In this document: positions 6,037-6,400 of the stretch, one piece after another
Layout: each line of letters opens with the position of its first letter
How positions within the stretch are numbered: the stretch's first letter is position 1
Assembly: GCA_024227975.1 (NCBI GenBank)
Contig: JAAETV010000521.1
Location: 1 to 6,400 of the forward strand
DNA from: Actinomycetes bacterium
GTDB taxonomy: Bacteria > Actinomycetota > Acidimicrobiia > Acidimicrobiales > SZUA-35
Direction of reading: 5' to 3'
Length of the DNA stretch: 6,400 nucleotides
The notes under the pieces: generated by a model
The model's database searches: none
Told to the model about the DNA's origin: nothing
What the model saw: the letters and a program-made list of their open reading frames with translations, nothing else
Translations under genes and position numbers: made by a program

Positions 6037-6400
6037 TCAGGCGCAACCGGTGAGACGGATGACCGGCACCCCCTCCGAGGTCTGCTCGCTCTGGCTCCTG
6101 GTGGCTGGACTAGCACCGACCCAGCTCTCCGCGGCGGCCCGAAGGTCGCCAAGATCAGTGTCGGTATCGCCGGCAAGATCAGCCCGGACGCAGGTCTGGT
6201 CGCCATCGGTCCAGGCAACATAGTGATCGCCACCCCAGCCGGCGGCCGCCACCTGACCCAGCCAGAAGCGAATCACCAGCTCGCCCAGGCGACCTTCATC
6301 GATGACTTCGCCGTCGGCTGGTGGGGCGCCGAGCGCCAACTCTGGATCGGCCCCTCTGTCGCGTCCAGGGTGGAGGATCTCCTCACTGGAGGTTGGCGGA
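6037..6400 (-). CDS. Uncharacterised protein, C-terminal part, with P-P-T-S-S-E-E-I-L-H-P motif
   Basis: The frame is open from the TGA at 6037-6039 to the right edge, giving the last 120 or so residues of a longer protein. It begins in the window with P-P-T-S-S-E-E-I-L-H-P, continues with an acidic segment holding E-G-R-L-G-E-L-V-I-R-F-W-L, then A-A-A-G-W-G-G-D-H-Y-V-A-W-T-D-G-D and ends R-L-T-G-C-A. From memory, this order (an S-T-E-Q-x-L-H-P-like motif, then E-x-x-L-G-E, then G-W-G-G-D-x-Y) recurs at the C-terminus of uncharacterised bacterial proteins that carry an H-E-x-x-H zincin-like motif nearer the N-terminus; that part is outside the window. I do not assign a function. A TTG at 6339 is a possible internal start but would split the motif region, so I treat the gene as partial. 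It may be co-transcribed with the HD-GYP gene downstream. Confidence 0.75.
   Translation of the reverse strand, partial: PPTSSEEILHPGRDRGADPELALGAPPADGEVIDEGRLGELVIRFWLGQVAAAGWGGDHYVAWTDGDQTCVRADLAGDTDTDLGDLRAAAESWVGASPATRSQSEQTSEGVPVIRLTGCA

Noticed and set aside
6037..6039. Readthrough of the in-frame TGA to fuse the upstream protein to the HD-GYP protein
   Set aside because: No recoding element is recognisable and the two proteins make sense separately; kept only as a check in the start-site finding.

Overview
The window is GC-rich bacterial DNA that is almost entirely coding. The gene content (FadD-type acyl-CoA ligase, M20 dipeptidase-like enzyme, small Cys-rich lipoprotein, membrane HD-GYP protein with a Thr-rich stalk) and the GTG/TTG starts suggest a high-GC actinobacterium. 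Acidimicrobiia is my best guess from protein style, but nothing here proves the class. I see no rRNA, tRNA, CRISPR array, insertion sequence or phage gene.

Left block, minus strand (about 1-2361): an apparent operon. It begins with an AMP-forming acyl-CoA synthetase (2361 to 826). After 37 bases comes a small lipoprotein with a duplicated two-cysteine helical module (788 to 327). Its end overlaps by 17 bases the start of an M20-family metallopeptidase that runs off the left edge (343 to <1).

Middle (2362-2479): a divergent intergenic region. It holds a good ribosome binding site for the ligase and a weak promoter-like arrangement whose spacer is exactly filled by a perfect 6+6 inverted repeat, a candidate operator. 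Rightward from it runs a thioredoxin-like/NHL-repeat protein of the NHLRC2 type (2480-3931). Its active-site motif is CxxS rather than CxxC, and it stops straight after the propeller.

Right block, minus strand (4018 to >6400): a membrane-anchored HD-GYP c-di-GMP phosphodiesterase (5964 to 4018) with an unusual C-terminal half: a further membrane segment, a long Thr/Ser/Pro stalk and a predicted extracytoplasmic beta-rich domain. Upstream of it, in the same direction and 72 bases away, is the C-terminal end of an uncharacterised protein entering from the right edge.

The ligase, lipoprotein and peptidase probably share a transcript, but no single pathway links them. The HD-GYP protein is a separate signalling gene convergent with the NHL protein. 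I see no defence system or obviously new multi-gene system. The most original items are the inside-out HD-GYP architecture, the CxxS NHLRC2-like protein with a possible coupled leader ORF, and the duplicated-cysteine lipoprotein.
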